A stretch of 64,000 bases of DNA from Clostridiaceae bacterium (GCA_012519655.1 JAAYPS010000131.1:35856-99855); one strand, 5' to 3'; shown: positions 21,726 to 30,788, counted from the first letter of the stretch. Numbers and translations are program-made. The notes: generated from the letters alone by a model not told the origin.

Positions 21726-22799
21726 ATGAAACAGAGATTGGATTATGTAAAGAGAATAATAGAACAGGAAGGTCTTGATGGATTTTTAATTACTAGCAGA
21801 CCAAATACATTTTACTTTACTAATTTTACCGGTAGCACATCAAAATGCCTTGTAACTAAGAATAAGGCCTATTTGGTTGTAGATTTTCGATACACTATAC
21901 AAGCTAAGGAACAAGTCTTTCCAGGAATAGAGGTCATTCAATATGATAAAAGTATGAATGATCTACTAAATACTCTATGCCAGAATGATGGTGTAAATAA
22001 ACTTGGTATAGAGGGCGAGGATGTTACATTTTCCGCATATAACAATATAAATGATAGTTTGTCATATGTTAAGTCTTTCCATGATTTGCAAAAGCAATTG
22101 AATAGCGTGCGCATGATCAAAGATGAATGTGAAATTGAAATAATACAAAAAGCTGTTGACATTTCTGACAAAGTGTTTAATGAAATACTCCCATTTATGA
22201 AACCCGGTGTGAAAGAATACGACATTGCTAACGAAATGGAATATAGAATGAAAAAATTAGGCGCTCAAGGCCCATCATTTGAAACCATTGTTGCATCTGG
22301 GCCTCGTTCTGCTCTGCCCCATGGAGTGGCGGGTATGCGTGAGCTCCAAAAGGGTGATGCTGTTGTTATGGATTTTGGTGCAATTTATGAAGGCTATTGC
22401 TCAGATATTACAAGAACAGTTTTTATAGGAGAGCCCTCCGAGCAACTAAAAGATATTTATAACATTGTATTAAAAGCTCAATTAACGGCGTTGGACAAAG
22501 CAGCTGAAGGCATGACTGGAAAAGAACTGGACAATTATGCACGTAGTATTATATATGGGGCAGGCTACGAGAAATGCTTTGGGCATGGTTTAGGTCATGG
22601 CGTAGGCATAGAGATTCATGAAGCTCCTTCTGTATCCCCAAGAGGTGAAGAAGCCCTTAAGAAAGGTATGGTATTTACTATAGAGCCTGGTATCTATGTT
22701 GAAGACGTTGGCGGAGTTCGAATAGAGGATACTGTTACACTGACTAGTGAAGGTTTAAGAATTCTCACAAAGTCAACAAAGGAGCTAATTATTTTATAA
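21726..22799 (+). CDS. M24B family Xaa-Pro aminopeptidase/dipeptidase
   Basis: A 357-residue cytosolic metallopeptidase that removes residues next to proline. The N-terminal creatinase-like domain spans about 1-125 and the pita-bread catalytic domain 130-357. Metal ligands are visible: two Asp in VMDFGAIYEGYCSDITRT, His in GHGLGHGVGIEIHE, Glu in FTIEPGIYVE and Glu in GVRIEDTV. It sits between aroQ and efp as in many Firmicutes (the yqhT position). Confidence 0.95.
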   Translation: MKQRLDYVKRIIEQEGLDGFLITSRPNTFYFTNFTGSTSKCLVTKNKAYLVVDFRYTIQAKEQVFPGIEVIQYDKSMNDLLNTLCQNDGVNKLGIEGEDVTFSAYNNINDSLSYVKSFHDLQKQLNSVRMIKDECEIEIIQKAVDISDKVFNEILPFMKPGVKEYDIANEMEYRMKKLGAQGPSFETIVASGPRSALPHGVAGMRELQKGDAVVMDFGAIYEGYCSDITRTVFIGEPSEQLKDIYNIVLKAQLTALDKAAEGMTGKELDNYARSIIYGAGYEKCFGHGLGHGVGIEIHEAPSVSPRGEEALKKGMVFTIEPGIYVEDVGGVRIEDTVTLTSEGLRILTKSTKELIIL

Positions 22800-23126
22800 T
22801 AAACACGAAATGGGTCACAGTTTATGCCCTATTTAGCACCTATACTGTCAACGCAAGGTATACAGTTAAGTATTCATTGACTATTTGAAATTCGACGTTT
22901 TTGATAAATGTATGTTAATTCCTTGCCAAAGCCACATTTTTCATTTATTATATTTACGTAAGTAATTAAATTAATAATTGGAATATTATAAGGAAGTAAG
23001 TAATTGTGCATTTAAATGTTTCAACATGATGTATGACATATAAGATGTAGTTTTTATTAGACCTGAGCTTAGCTCAATTAACTGTTTGAATGAAATATCG
23101 TAGAAGATTTGAGAGGAATGATAATA
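22800..23126 (+). other. Intergenic region before efp
   Basis: This 327 bp is AT-rich without a credible gene. A TTGACT at 22877-22882 with TTGATA at 22901-22906 (18 nt) is a possible efp promoter, which would give a leader of more than 200 nt. AAATGGG/CCCTATTT near 22809-22835 is a weak imperfect hairpin after the peptidase gene. I see no known riboswitch. Confidence 0.35.
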
Positions 23127-23684
23127 ATGATTACTGCTGGCGATTTTAAAAATGGAATGACTTTTGAAATGGATGATCAAGTATACCAAGTGGTTGAATT
23201 CCAACACGTTAAGCCTGGTAAAGGCGCAGCTTTTGTAAGAACCAAAATAAAAAATATAGTTACAGGTGCAACTGTTGAGCGTTCTTTTAGCCCTTCTGAT
23301 AAGTTTCCACGCGCACATATAAATAGAAGGGATATGCAGTATCTTTATAATGATGGTGATTTGTATTATTTCATGGACGAAGAAACATTCGAACAATTAC
23401 CTCTAAATGCAGAGAGCATTGGTGACAAATTGGAGTTTGTAAAAGAGAACATGACATGCAAAATACTGCTTTTTAAAGGGCAGGTTATAGGTTTAGAGCC
23501 CCCAACATTTGTTGAACTGGAGATAACTGAAACTGAACCAGGATTTAAAGGTGATACAGCAACAGGAGCTACTAAGCCTGCAGTTGTCGAAACAGGAGCC
23601 CAGATAAAGGTCCCCTTATTTGTAAATCAGGGAGACATAGTTCGTGTCGATACACGCTCAGGAGAATATATGGAAAGAGTTTAA
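23127..23684 (+). CDS. efp: Translation elongation factor P
   Basis: A 185-residue factor that relieves ribosome stalling at polyproline. Three OB-type domains match the family length. The modifiable loop is VKPGKGAAF with Lys32 at the tip. The C-terminal signature [17 protein letters not shown] is complete. ATG 23127 lies 9 nt after AGAGGA; the upstream in-frame TTG 23109 and ATG 23118 overlap or abut it. Pro-rich products encoded here (17.3, 18.5 and 30.9 kb) are plausible EF-P clients; that is inference. Confidence 0.97.
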   Translation: MITAGDFKNGMTFEMDDQVYQVVEFQHVKPGKGAAFVRTKIKNIVTGATVERSFSPSDKFPRAHINRRDMQYLYNDGDLYYFMDEETFEQLPLNAESIGDKLEFVKENMTCKILLFKGQVIGLEPPTFVELEITETEPGFKGDTATGATKPAVVETGAQIKVPLFVNQGDIVRVDTRSGEYMERV

Positions 23685-23716
23685 TATTTATTAGTCAAAT
23701 CTTTAGAAGATATAAA

Positions 23717-23746
23717 ACCACCTCAAAATAGCTGAGGTGGTTTTTT
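23717..23746 (+). terminator. Intrinsic terminator after efp
   Basis: ACCACCTCA (23717-23725) pairs perfectly with TGAGGTGGT (23733-23741) around a 7-nt loop, followed by TTTTT. Confidence 0.93.
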
Positions 23747-23791
23747 GTGTGCCCATAATATTTTTTTGCTACTCGATGATGCAAATTTTAA

Positions 23792-23821
23792 GTAATATTT
23801 AAAATCCCATATGCATAGAAT
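23792..23821 (+). promoter_or_regulatory. Sigma-E-like promoter of the spoIIIA operon
   Basis: GTAATATT (23792-23799) and CATAGAAT (23814-23821), 14 nt apart, match the mother-cell sigma-E pattern GMATATT / CATACAAT with about one mismatch each. It lies about 60 nt before spoIIIAA, as expected for an operon transcribed by sigma-E in Bacillus subtilis. Confidence 0.6.
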
Positions 23822-23884
23822 AAATCAAATCAGGACAACCCTGTTTCCCAAGAAATCACTACAGAAAAAATAAGGAGGCACATA

Positions 23885-24997
23885 ATGCAATTGAAGAATG
23901 CTGTGATAAAACGCATAATCGCTGAAGTAATCCCATATCTACCTGAAAAGGTTAAACATGCTGTTTTACAATTGGACAAGTCCATTATGCAGGAAATTGA
24001 AGAAATACGCCTTCGTGCTGGAAAACCCGTAATACTATCCTGCTTTATGAAGGACTTATTTTTGAGTGAGGGTGGACTTGTTTTCAGTGATCCTAATAAA
24101 GGTTTCATTACAACTATAAATGAACTTACTGAAATGGTTTTTAAAATTTGTGAAAACTCTTGGTATGCATACCAAGACGACATAAACAAAGGATTCATAA
24201 CTATAAAAGGAGGGCACAGAATTGGATTAGTGGGTACTCCTGTGGTGGTAGATGACAAGATCATAAATATGCGTGACATATCGTCATTAAATATTCGTAT
24301 TGCAAGAGAGGTTTTAGGGTGCGGCGATCAAATAGTAGAGCACATAATTAATGGATGCAGGGATGTTTTCAATACCTTAATAATATCACCTCCCGGACTT
24401 GGTAAAACCACACTTTTACGGGACATTATCCGCATTATAAGCTCAGGTTTCGGCAAGGATTTCGCAGGAATTAAAGTTGGTGTAGTTGACGAGAGGGGCG
24501 AAATCGCCGCATGCTACCGTGGAATTGCGCAAAATGATTTAGGATATCGCACTGATGTAATTAACGGAATTCATAAGAAAGATGGCATGGAAATACTGCT
24601 TCGAAGTATGAGCCCAAATGTTATCTCTCTTGACGAACTGGGTAATCCCGAAGATGTTTCGACAGTTCTCCAGGTTATAAATGCCGGCATTCGTGTGATA
24701 GCTACTGCTCATGGTTATAATTTAAACGATGTTAAGCAAAGGCGTGGCTTCAGAGAATTGTTTAGTGAAAATTGTTTTGAACGCATCATTATCATATCAT
24801 CTAGTAACGAATTTGAGTATGAAGTCAAAGTAATGGATGGTGAAGAAAATGTCATTGCTGTTGATTGCGAAAACCGTGGGGAGCTTGATGGTTATAATAA
24901 GCTCAACCATGGTGGGATTTGCATTTTCCCGTCGCCTTACTATGAGAATAGAATACATACGGGAAATACAGTCATTATTAATGGAGCTGGAAAATGA
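23885..24997 (+). CDS. spoIIIAA: Stage III sporulation protein AA (secretion-type ATPase)
   Basis: The mother-cell ATPase of the SpoIIIA-SpoIIQ feeding-tube complex. Walker A is SPPGLGKTTLLRD and Walker B VISLDELGNPED, with VVDERGEIAACYRG between them. At 370 residues it exceeds the usual length of about 310: the last 50 or so residues, from GEENVIAVDCENRG, are read through the start of spoIIIAB in another frame. The core is complete, so the tail is either an accepted overprinted extension or a lineage-specific stop loss. It is the first gene of a complete eight-gene operon. Confidence 0.94.
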   Translation: MQLKNAVIKRIIAEVIPYLPEKVKHAVLQLDKSIMQEIEEIRLRAGKPVILSCFMKDLFLSEGGLVFSDPNKGFITTINELTEMVFKICENSWYAYQDDINKGFITIKGGHRIGLVGTPVVVDDKIINMRDISSLNIRIAREVLGCGDQIVEHIINGCRDVFNTLIISPPGLGKTTLLRDIIRIISSGFGKDFAGIKVGVVDERGEIAACYRGIAQNDLGYRTDVINGIHKKDGMEILLRSMSPNVISLDELGNPEDVSTVLQVINAGIRVIATAHGYNLNDVKQRRGFRELFSENCFERIIIISSSNEFEYEVKVMDGEENVIAVDCENRGELDGYNKLNHGGICIFPSPYYENRIHTGNTVIINGAGK

Positions 24998-25379
24998 GAT
25001 CCATTTTATGAGTCGTCCCTTGGGACAGGCTCTATTACATTATTCGCAACATAAAGCTGGTGCAATATCCAAGTTCACAAGGCGGATACATGAAATGGAA
25101 AAGCAAGAAGATATAGGCATTGATTTAGCATGGCAAAAAGCCATTATAGAATTTAAAGACGACTGGCCCATTGGACAGGAGGAATGGAGTCTTTTAGCTC
25201 AAGTGGGTGAAGTTCTAGGAAAAACCGACAGAGCGAGTCAAAGCTCTTTCATAAAAATGATGTGTGAGAAATTTAATTTACAGGAAAGAAAAGCAGAACA
25301 AGAAAGAGTACTTAAGGAAAAGCTGTATAGAAATCTGGGTGTATTTGGTGGTATTGCAATCGTACTTGTATTGATATGA
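24849..25379 (+). CDS. spoIIIAB: Stage III sporulation protein AB
   Basis: About 176 residues with an N-terminal TM (LLIAKTVGSLMVIISSTMVGFAF), a helical domain starting EIQSLLMELENEIHFMSRPLGQAL, and a C-terminal TM (NLGVFGGIAIVLVLI). This is the SpoIIIAB pattern, related to the GspF fold of secretion systems. ATG 24849 has GGTG 6 nt upstream; ATG 24837 is an alternative. Either start lies inside spoIIIAA, giving a 149-161 bp out-of-frame overlap. Starting later would lose the conserved first TM. Confidence 0.92.
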   Translation: MSLLLIAKTVGSLMVIISSTMVGFAFSRRLTMRIEYIREIQSLLMELENEIHFMSRPLGQALLHYSQHKAGAISKFTRRIHEMEKQEDIGIDLAWQKAIIEFKDDWPIGQEEWSLLAQVGEVLGKTDRASQSSFIKMMCEKFNLQERKAEQERVLKEKLYRNLGVFGGIAIVLVLI

Positions 25380-25389
25380 GGGGATGAAT

Positions 25390-25584
25390 ATGGATATAGA
25401 TTTGATTTTCAGAATAGCGGCCATCGGCATATTGGTAGCTGTCCTTAACTCATTACTACAAAAATCCGGAAGGGATGAACAAGCAATGATGACAACAATT
25501 GCAGGATTGGTTGTAGTCTTGATGATGGTTGTAAAAGAAATAGCAAATCTTTTTGAAACGATTAAAGCTCTCTTTAATTTTTAA
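25390..25584 (+). CDS. spoIIIAC: Stage III sporulation protein AC
   Basis: A 64-residue membrane protein with two TM helices (LIFRIAAIGILVAVLNSLL and AGLVVVLMMVVKEIANLF). The sequence MDIDLIFRIAAIGILVAVLN and GRDEQAMMTTIAGL is strongly family-like. GAGGGG at 25378-25383 supports ATG 25390; ATG 25384 directly abuts it. It begins 10 nt after spoIIIAB. Confidence 0.95.
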   Translation: MDIDLIFRIAAIGILVAVLNSLLQKSGRDEQAMMTTIAGLVVVLMMVVKEIANLFETIKALFNF

Positions 25585-25600
25585 TCACAGGAGAGGGAAA

Positions 25601-25984
25601 ATGGAGTTAATAAGAATAGGTGTATTAGCGATTATATCTGCAATTTTGATATTAGTAATAAAAACATACAGGCCAGAAATGAGTATTTCGATATCTCTTG
25701 TTTTTGGTGCAATTGTAATGTTTTTTCTAGCAATGCGAATCAGGACGGTTTTAGATCTGATACATCTCTATTTGGATAGGATGGGTGTGGGTGAAGTTTA
25801 TATCACAACGCTTTTCAAGATAATAGGCATGGCCTATATTACAGAGTTTGCTGCAGAAAGTTGTAGGGATGTCGAACAGACAGCCATTGCAGCGAAGGTT
25901 GAACTTGCAGGCAAAATACTCATTATGATAACAGCTATGCCCATCATTACATCTGTAATGGGGATCATACTGGATTTACTTTGA
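25601..25984 (+). CDS. spoIIIAD: Stage III sporulation protein AD
   Basis: A 127-residue polytopic membrane protein of the SpoIIIA channel. Helices lie at about residues 3-20, 27-45, 66-80 and 105-125. FFLAMRIRTVLDLIHLYLDRMGVGEVYITTLFKIIGMAYITEFAAESCRD is cut here to key words: the GMAYITEFAAESCRD block is the family signature. AGAGGG precedes ATG 25601 by 4 nt. Confidence 0.95.
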   Translation: MELIRIGVLAIISAILILVIKTYRPEMSISISLVFGAIVMFFLAMRIRTVLDLIHLYLDRMGVGEVYITTLFKIIGMAYITEFAAESCRDVEQTAIAAKVELAGKILIMITAMPIITSVMGIILDLL

Positions 25985-26039
25985 AATGTAGACATAATTG
26001 GTTGGCGACATTTACTTATTTTGCTGGAGGTTAATACTT

Positions 26040-27254
26040 ATGCAGTTTTTTTCCGGCGTTAGTAGAACAAAGGGATTTAAAAAGATATTTTGCATACTAG
26101 CTGTATTTGTGCTTTTTGCGGCGCCTCTAATTTCCAATGCCAATGAAAACTTCTCGCCAATAGAAGATGTTTTAGAGACACAACTAAATAGCAATGAAAT
26201 ACGAAAGCTGCAACAAGAATTGGAGAAAACTATGACCGATGAAGCAAGTGAGTTGTTACCCTACTACACACCGAAAAAATTAATGCAGCAAATTTTAAGT
26301 GGTAATGTGCAGGATGGAGTGAAAACACTGCCACAGAATATTCTCGATATTTTTATTGCAGAAATCAAGGACAATTTCAACATCGTAATAAAGCTAATGC
26401 TTGTGGTTTTTTTGTCGTCATTTATTAAGAATCTTCAAAGCACATTTAAAGAGGGTACTGTGGGGGAGTTGGCATACTTTACTTGCTATGCCGCGGTTGT
26501 GACAATATTAGCATTGGGGTTTCAAAGTGTTCTAAAGTATGCTAATGAGGTTTTAGATTCAGTCCATAACTTGACTGGTATAGCAATACCGTGTTTGCTT
26601 GCTTTACTTGTATCCAGCGGTAATATAGTGTCGGGAACTGCCCTACAACCAATCATTCTCATTGTGATACAGGCCACTATTAAAATCTTTAAAGATGTAT
26701 TATTGCCTCTATGCCTTATGTCAGGTGTTTTATATATTGTAAGCGGACTTTCTGAAAGGATTAAAATTTCAGGTATGGCTTCGCTATTAAGGCAGGTTGT
26801 TACTTGGGCACTTGGTGTCATACTCATGCTGTATAGTTCGTTAGTGGCTATACAGGGGGTGACGGGTGCTGTTATAGATGGAGCTACTGTGAAAACTGCA
26901 AAAACAGCTATAAATACTTTTGTTCCAATTGCTGGCAAATATATGACTGATGCAACCGATACAATCATAAATTGTGCTCTTGTGATAAAAAATGCCACGG
27001 GTGTCACCGTAATGATAATAACATTGATAACTTGTTGTATTCCAATAATTAAGATGTTTGTCCTTGTTATAATGTATAAATTTACAGCAGCACTTATTGA
27101 GCCATTTGCTGAGGAAAGCTTTTTTGATTGTGTCACAGATATTTCTGATTGTATGAAAACTATTGTAGGCGTTGTAGCAGCAGCTGTGGCCATGCTTATG
27201 CTTTCGATTGTTGTATTGCTTGGAGCTGGAGGGATTAGTGGAATGATGCAGTAG
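26040..27254 (+). CDS. spoIIIAE: Stage III sporulation protein AE
   Basis: A 404-residue polytopic protein with an N-terminal signal sequence (IFCILAVFVLFAAPLISNANE) and about seven later TM segments, matching the largest SpoIIIA membrane component. GGAGGT at 26026-26031 lies 9 nt before ATG 26040; the longer in-frame start at 25998 lacks a ribosome site. It probably forms part of the mother-cell membrane platform around the AG ring. Confidence 0.94.
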   Translation: MQFFSGVSRTKGFKKIFCILAVFVLFAAPLISNANENFSPIEDVLETQLNSNEIRKLQQELEKTMTDEASELLPYYTPKKLMQQILSGNVQDGVKTLPQNILDIFIAEIKDNFNIVIKLMLVVFLSSFIKNLQSTFKEGTVGELAYFTCYAAVVTILALGFQSVLKYANEVLDSVHNLTGIAIPCLLALLVSSGNIVSGTALQPIILIVIQATIKIFKDVLLPLCLMSGVLYIVSGLSERIKISGMASLLRQVVTWALGVILMLYSSLVAIQGVTGAVIDGATVKTAKTAINTFVPIAGKYMTDATDTIINCALVIKNATGVTVMIITLITCCIPIIKMFVLVIMYKFTAALIEPFAEESFFDCVTDISDCMKTIVGVVAAAVAMLMLSIVVLLGAGGISGMMQ

Positions 27255-27342
27255 GTTTTTGTTTCTGTGTGTAAAGAACATGTGTTGCTACGTTGCAAAT
27301 GTTTAGTGATATATAAAATGAGAATAGGTTTATGAGGTAGTT

Positions 27343-27897
27343 ATGATCGAGATAAAAAAATGGGTACTAAATATTGCCACCATGTCAGTTCTAATGGTGC
27401 TCCTTGATTTATTGATGCCCGAGGGTAAGATGAGAAAACTTACCCAACTTGTTAGTGGATTCGTGATAATGTTTGTTATGATAAACCCCGCTCTTCAACT
27501 ACTAAACAAGGGTGTTACAGTAACTTATGCAGGTTGGGAGGATGAGGTATATCTTTTAAATAGTAGTTTTAAATATTCAACCGAAACTCTTAAAGCAGAT
27601 CAGAAAGAGCAGGTATTGGCTCTATATAGAAGTATGCTTATTTCAGATCTGAGAAACAGACTGGAAAGTCGCAAACAAATTAGTAAAGCAGAAGTGGATG
27701 TTGTGCTTAACGAAAATGATACCTCAGATAATTATGGTGAGATACGCAAATTGTATATCAATTTATTAATTGATAAAAACAATGAATACCACAGTAAGAA
27801 CAATGAAAATTTATTGGATGAAATGCGAAAAGAATTAAAGCAAGCGCTTTCGCTTGATGAAGAAGAAATAATTATTAATATAAAGCAAGTGGATTGA
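27343..27897 (+). CDS. spoIIIAF: Stage III sporulation protein AF
   Basis: A 184-residue protein with two N-terminal TM helices (WVLNIATMSVLMVLLDLLMP and LTQLVSGFVIMFVMINPALQLL) and a soluble ring-building-type domain ending in EEEIIINIKQVD. GAGGT precedes ATG 27343. The 88-nt gap after spoIIIAE is the largest in the operon and holds no terminator. Confidence 0.93.
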   Translation: MIEIKKWVLNIATMSVLMVLLDLLMPEGKMRKLTQLVSGFVIMFVMINPALQLLNKGVTVTYAGWEDEVYLLNSSFKYSTETLKADQKEQVLALYRSMLISDLRNRLESRKQISKAEVDVVLNENDTSDNYGEIRKLYINLLIDKNNEYHSKNNENLLDEMRKELKQALSLDEEEIIINIKQVD

Positions 27898-27906
27898 GGT
27901 GGTTTT

Positions 27907-28500
27907 ATGCCCAAATGGTATGAAAGAATGAAGGAATATTTACAAGAGAAAAAAGGTAAACGAGGAATTGAAAATTTAGTCATATTCTTAATCCTTGGCG
28001 TAATAATTATCATAGTAGCAAGTTCTTTTTTTAGTGAAGGTGAAAAGCAAAAAAAGGATGCTGAAGCCATACAGACAATCAAATTAACATCTAATAAGCC
28101 AGTCGATGAGCTTCAGGACTTTGAGAAAAGACTTGAACAGATCCTGTCTGAGATAGAAGGTGCAGGTAATGTAAAGGTTATGGTAACTGGAGATTCAGAT
28201 GGAGAGGTGGTGCATGCATATAACGATAGTGAAGAAAGCAAATTGCAAGAAGAACAAAATGATACCGGAATTCGTAGTCAATCAAATGAAAAAAGAGTGG
28301 AAAGAGAATTAGTTTTTATGGACGGTGAAACTGGAGGGCGTGTACCCGTTGTAACTCAGAAGTTTAAACCCGAAGTAAAAGGAGTAGTGGTAGTGGCTGA
28401 CGGTGCAGGTAGTAGTACGGTTCGCCAAAACATTCTAAACGCTGTGGAAGCCTTGACGGGTATTCCAACGCACAGAATTCAGGTTTTAAAAAGAAAGTGA
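27907..28500 (+). CDS. spoIIIAG: Stage III sporulation protein AG
   Basis: A 197-residue single-pass protein (TM about 22-39, NLVIFLILGVIIIIVASSFF) with an extracellular ring-building domain (LEQILSEIEGAGNVKVMVTG, then VKGVVVVADGAGSSTVRQNILNAV, shown here as two motifs). AG forms the large ring of the feeding tube in the intermembrane space. GAGGTGG lies just before ATG 27907. Confidence 0.95.
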   Translation: MPKWYERMKEYLQEKKGKRGIENLVIFLILGVIIIIVASSFFSEGEKQKKDAEAIQTIKLTSNKPVDELQDFEKRLEQILSEIEGAGNVKVMVTGDSDGEVVHAYNDSEESKLQEEQNDTGIRSQSNEKRVERELVFMDGETGGRVPVVTQKFKPEVKGVVVVADGAGSSTVRQNILNAVEALTGIPTHRIQVLKRK

Positions 28501-28517
28501 TTTAAGGTGGTGCTATA

Positions 28518-29114
28518 ATGAATAAAATATTGAATAATAAGCAAATATTAGTTATCGCTTTGGTTCTTGTAATAATAGCGGCTGGGGTACTTCAATTTAC
28601 ATACGGTAAAGAAGGCTTTTCATCGAGAGGTGATGGCGAGGAACGTCTAGGGGAGGCTGTGTATGTAGATAACATGACAGGTGAAATGATAAATTTAACG
28701 GACGGCACAACAATCCCCGGAAATGAAGATGGTGGCGAGCGGACAGCTATTACTGATGACGGTAGTGACTATTTTGTACAGGCAAGAATTGATAGGGAGT
28801 CAATAAGGAGTAAGCAGAAGGAAGAACTAAGGGAGCTTACAAGCAGTACAGTGATGGATAAGGATATAAGTGCAAAAGCCCAGGAAGAGTATTTAGATTT
28901 AGTGAAACGCTCTGAGGTTGAAGCTACAATTGAGTCTTTAGTTAAACAACGTGGCATAGAAGATGTTGTCGTAATTTTCGGTTCCACAGGTACAATTGAT
29001 CTTGTGGTTAAGGCAGATAGCTTATCCCAAAGCGAAACAGCACAGATTTCTGATATTGTTATAAGACATTCAGGCGTGGATATGGAGGACATACACATTA
29101 AAAATATGAAATAA
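28518..29114 (+). CDS. spoIIIAH: Stage III sporulation protein AH
   Basis: A 198-residue single-pass protein (TM about 9-27) with an EscJ/PrgK-like ring-building domain in its second half (LVKRSEVEATIESLVKQRG, then DIVIRHSGVDMEDIHIKNM). It contacts forespore SpoIIQ across the septum. It ends the operon, followed by two hairpins. Confidence 0.95.
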   Translation: MNKILNNKQILVIALVLVIIAAGVLQFTYGKEGFSSRGDGEERLGEAVYVDNMTGEMINLTDGTTIPGNEDGGERTAITDDGSDYFVQARIDRESIRSKQKEELRELTSSTVMDKDISAKAQEEYLDLVKRSEVEATIESLVKQRGIEDVVVIFGSTGTIDLVVKADSLSQSETAQISDIVIRHSGVDMEDIHIKNMK

Positions 29115-29130
29115 TTTGAAAAGACCAAAT

Positions 29131-29150
29131 GGGCAGGTTATAACCTGCCC
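29131..29150. terminator. Hairpin after spoIIIAH (no T-run)
   Basis: GGGCAGGT (29131-29138) and ACCTGCCC (29143-29150) form a perfect 8-bp stem with a 4-nt loop. No T-run follows on the plus strand. It may stabilise the spoIIIA mRNA end or help terminate rpsT on the minus strand. Confidence 0.5.
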
Positions 29151-29184
29151 TAAAAGTTAATAAACTTATTTGTTTAAATGTGGT

Positions 29185-29210
29185 AGGTACGTATAACTCG
29201 TACCTTTTTT
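29185..29210 (+). terminator. Intrinsic terminator of the spoIIIA operon
   Basis: AGGTACG (29185-29191) pairs perfectly with CGTACCT (29199-29205) around a 7-nt loop, followed by TTTTT. Confidence 0.8.
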
Positions 29211-29211
29211 A

Positions 29212-29481
29212 TTACTGGTTAACTTGTGATGCATTCATAGCTTTCATAAGCTGTGATTTTCTTCTGGAGGCTGTATTCTTATGAATTAAATTCTTAGCAG
29301 CCGCTTGATCCAACTTTTTAACAGCAGATGTAAGAAGTTCTTGTTTGTCATCGCTATTGTTAGTGAGTGCTTCGTTGTATTTACGGATAACAGTTTTTAA
29401 CTCTGAACGTTTTGCTTTATTTCGCTCACTCTTAACTTTAGCTGTTTTTTGTCTTTTTATAGCCGATTTTATATTAGGCAT
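29212..29481 (-). CDS. rpsT: 30S ribosomal protein S20
   Basis: An 89-residue basic small-subunit protein that binds the 5' domain of 16S rRNA. It starts MPNIKSAIKRQKTAKVKSERN and ends with HKNTASRRKSQLMKAMNA, both typical. Minus-strand GGAGGT precedes ATG 29481. It converges on the spoIIIA operon and is divergent from gpr, the usual Firmicutes position. Confidence 0.98.
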   Translation of the reverse strand: MPNIKSAIKRQKTAKVKSERNKAKRSELKTVIRKYNEALTNNSDDKQELLTSAVKKLDQAAAKNLIHKNTASRRKSQLMKAMNASQVNQ

Positions 29482-29558
29482 AATTTTCACCTCCCGGTAG
29501 CAACTTAAAAGCATATTTCGTAACTTTATATAAATTACTTTGTAATACTCCATTTGCT

Positions 29559-29587
29559 ATAATAACACGAAGATTTTTATTTGGCAA
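29559..29587 (-). promoter_or_regulatory. Sigma-A-type promoter of rpsT
   Basis: On the minus strand TTGCCA (29587-29582), 17 nt, TATTAT (29564-29559), giving a leader of about 70 nt before the ATG. Confidence 0.6.
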
Positions 29588-29756
29588 GATTTTTTATTTT
29601 CATTTTACATTTGTTACGGATTTTAAGTTACGCCTGTACGAAAAATTGTTTTATTTCAGAATAATTGCTTTTTCTTATTTAAAATACATAAGCCAAATCA
29701 CAAATGCAAAGAATAATGAGGATTAAAAACATATGGTATGGAGGTATAGGGTAACT

Positions 29757-30788
29757 ATGGAATATCTATTTGAAGACTTTATCGAGCAATATAAAGGTGC
29801 TCGTACCGACTTAGCTTTAGAAGTGCATGAGAAAAACCAGGAGAGTATAAAACGAGCAGGAACCGCAACAACATACCCTTATGGTGAGGGAGTGGAGGTG
29901 ACTGAAGACGGCAATGAGGATATTCATGTTACAAGAGTTAAAATTACCATGCCAGCTGGAGAAGAAAGTATTGGGAAACCCATGGGTAACTACATTACTC
30001 TGGATGTTCCGCGATTAAAAGAGAACGACCGTGATTTATATGAAACAACATGCCGCTCGGTTGCATTTGAGCTTCAGCAAATTCTTAATCTAAAAGAAGA
30101 TGATACTGTACTTGTGGTCGGCCTTGGAAATTGGAACATTACTCCCGATGCATTGGGACCGAAAGTTTCTTCATATTTAATGGTTACAAGGCATTTACAT
30201 GAGTACCTTCCCCAACAAGTGGACGATGGGGTAAGACCTGTATGCTCAATTGCTCCTGGAGTTCTAGGTTTAACTGGTATTGAGACCAGTGATATTGTAA
30301 AAGGAGTTGTAGATGAAATACAACCCGCTCTTGTTATTGCAATCGATGCATTAGCTTCGAGAAAAATGAACCGTGTCAATACTACAATACAAATAGCTGA
30401 TACGGGAATATCTCCAGGCTCAGGAGTAGGAAACAGGAGAACTGAATTGTCTGAGAAAACTCTGGGTGTACCGGTTATAGCCATTGGTGTTCCAACAGTT
30501 GTAGATGCTGCTACAATGGCGAACGACACAATTGAGCTTGTTATTGATAGTCTTATGACCCATTCCTCCGAAGGAACAGATTTCTATAAAATGCTGAAAG
30601 AAGTGGATCAGCATGATAAATACGATATGATTCGTGAGGTTTTGGAGCCATATGGGGGCAATCTGATTGTAACACCAAAGGAAATGGACGAAGTGATAGA
30701 ACGAGTTTCAAAAGTTGTTGCAAACGGCATAAATCTTGCACTCCATAAGAATATTGGTTTTAATGATATAGATAGGTACTTGCAGTAG
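29757..30788 (+). CDS. gpr: Germination protease Gpr
   Basis: A 343-residue spore protease that degrades small acid-soluble spore proteins on germination. It is made as a zymogen; here a propeptide of about 15 residues precedes ARTDLALEVHE. Recognisable blocks include VVGLGNWNITPDALGP, SIAPGVLGLTGIET, VIAIDALASRKMNRVNTTIQ and ATMANDTIELVIDSL. ATG 29757 follows AGGG by 5 nt and GGAGGT by 11 nt; ATG 29733 is upstream of both. Its substrate type is encoded at 47.7 kb. Confidence 0.96.
   Translation: MEYLFEDFIEQYKGARTDLALEVHEKNQESIKRAGTATTYPYGEGVEVTEDGNEDIHVTRVKITMPAGEESIGKPMGNYITLDVPRLKENDRDLYETTCRSVAFELQQILNLKEDDTVLVVGLGNWNITPDALGPKVSSYLMVTRHLHEYLPQQVDDGVRPVCSIAPGVLGLTGIETSDIVKGVVDEIQPALVIAIDALASRKMNRVNTTIQIADTGISPGSGVGNRRTELSEKTLGVPVIAIGVPTVVDAATMANDTIELVIDSLMTHSSEGTDFYKMLKEVDQHDKYDMIREVLEPYGGNLIVTPKEMDEVIERVSKVVANGINLALHKNIGFNDIDRYLQ

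Noticed and set aside
26522-27298. 258-codon minus-strand frame inside spoIIIAE
   Set aside because: Antisense to conserved membrane-helix codons, with no ribosome site and no protein family pattern.
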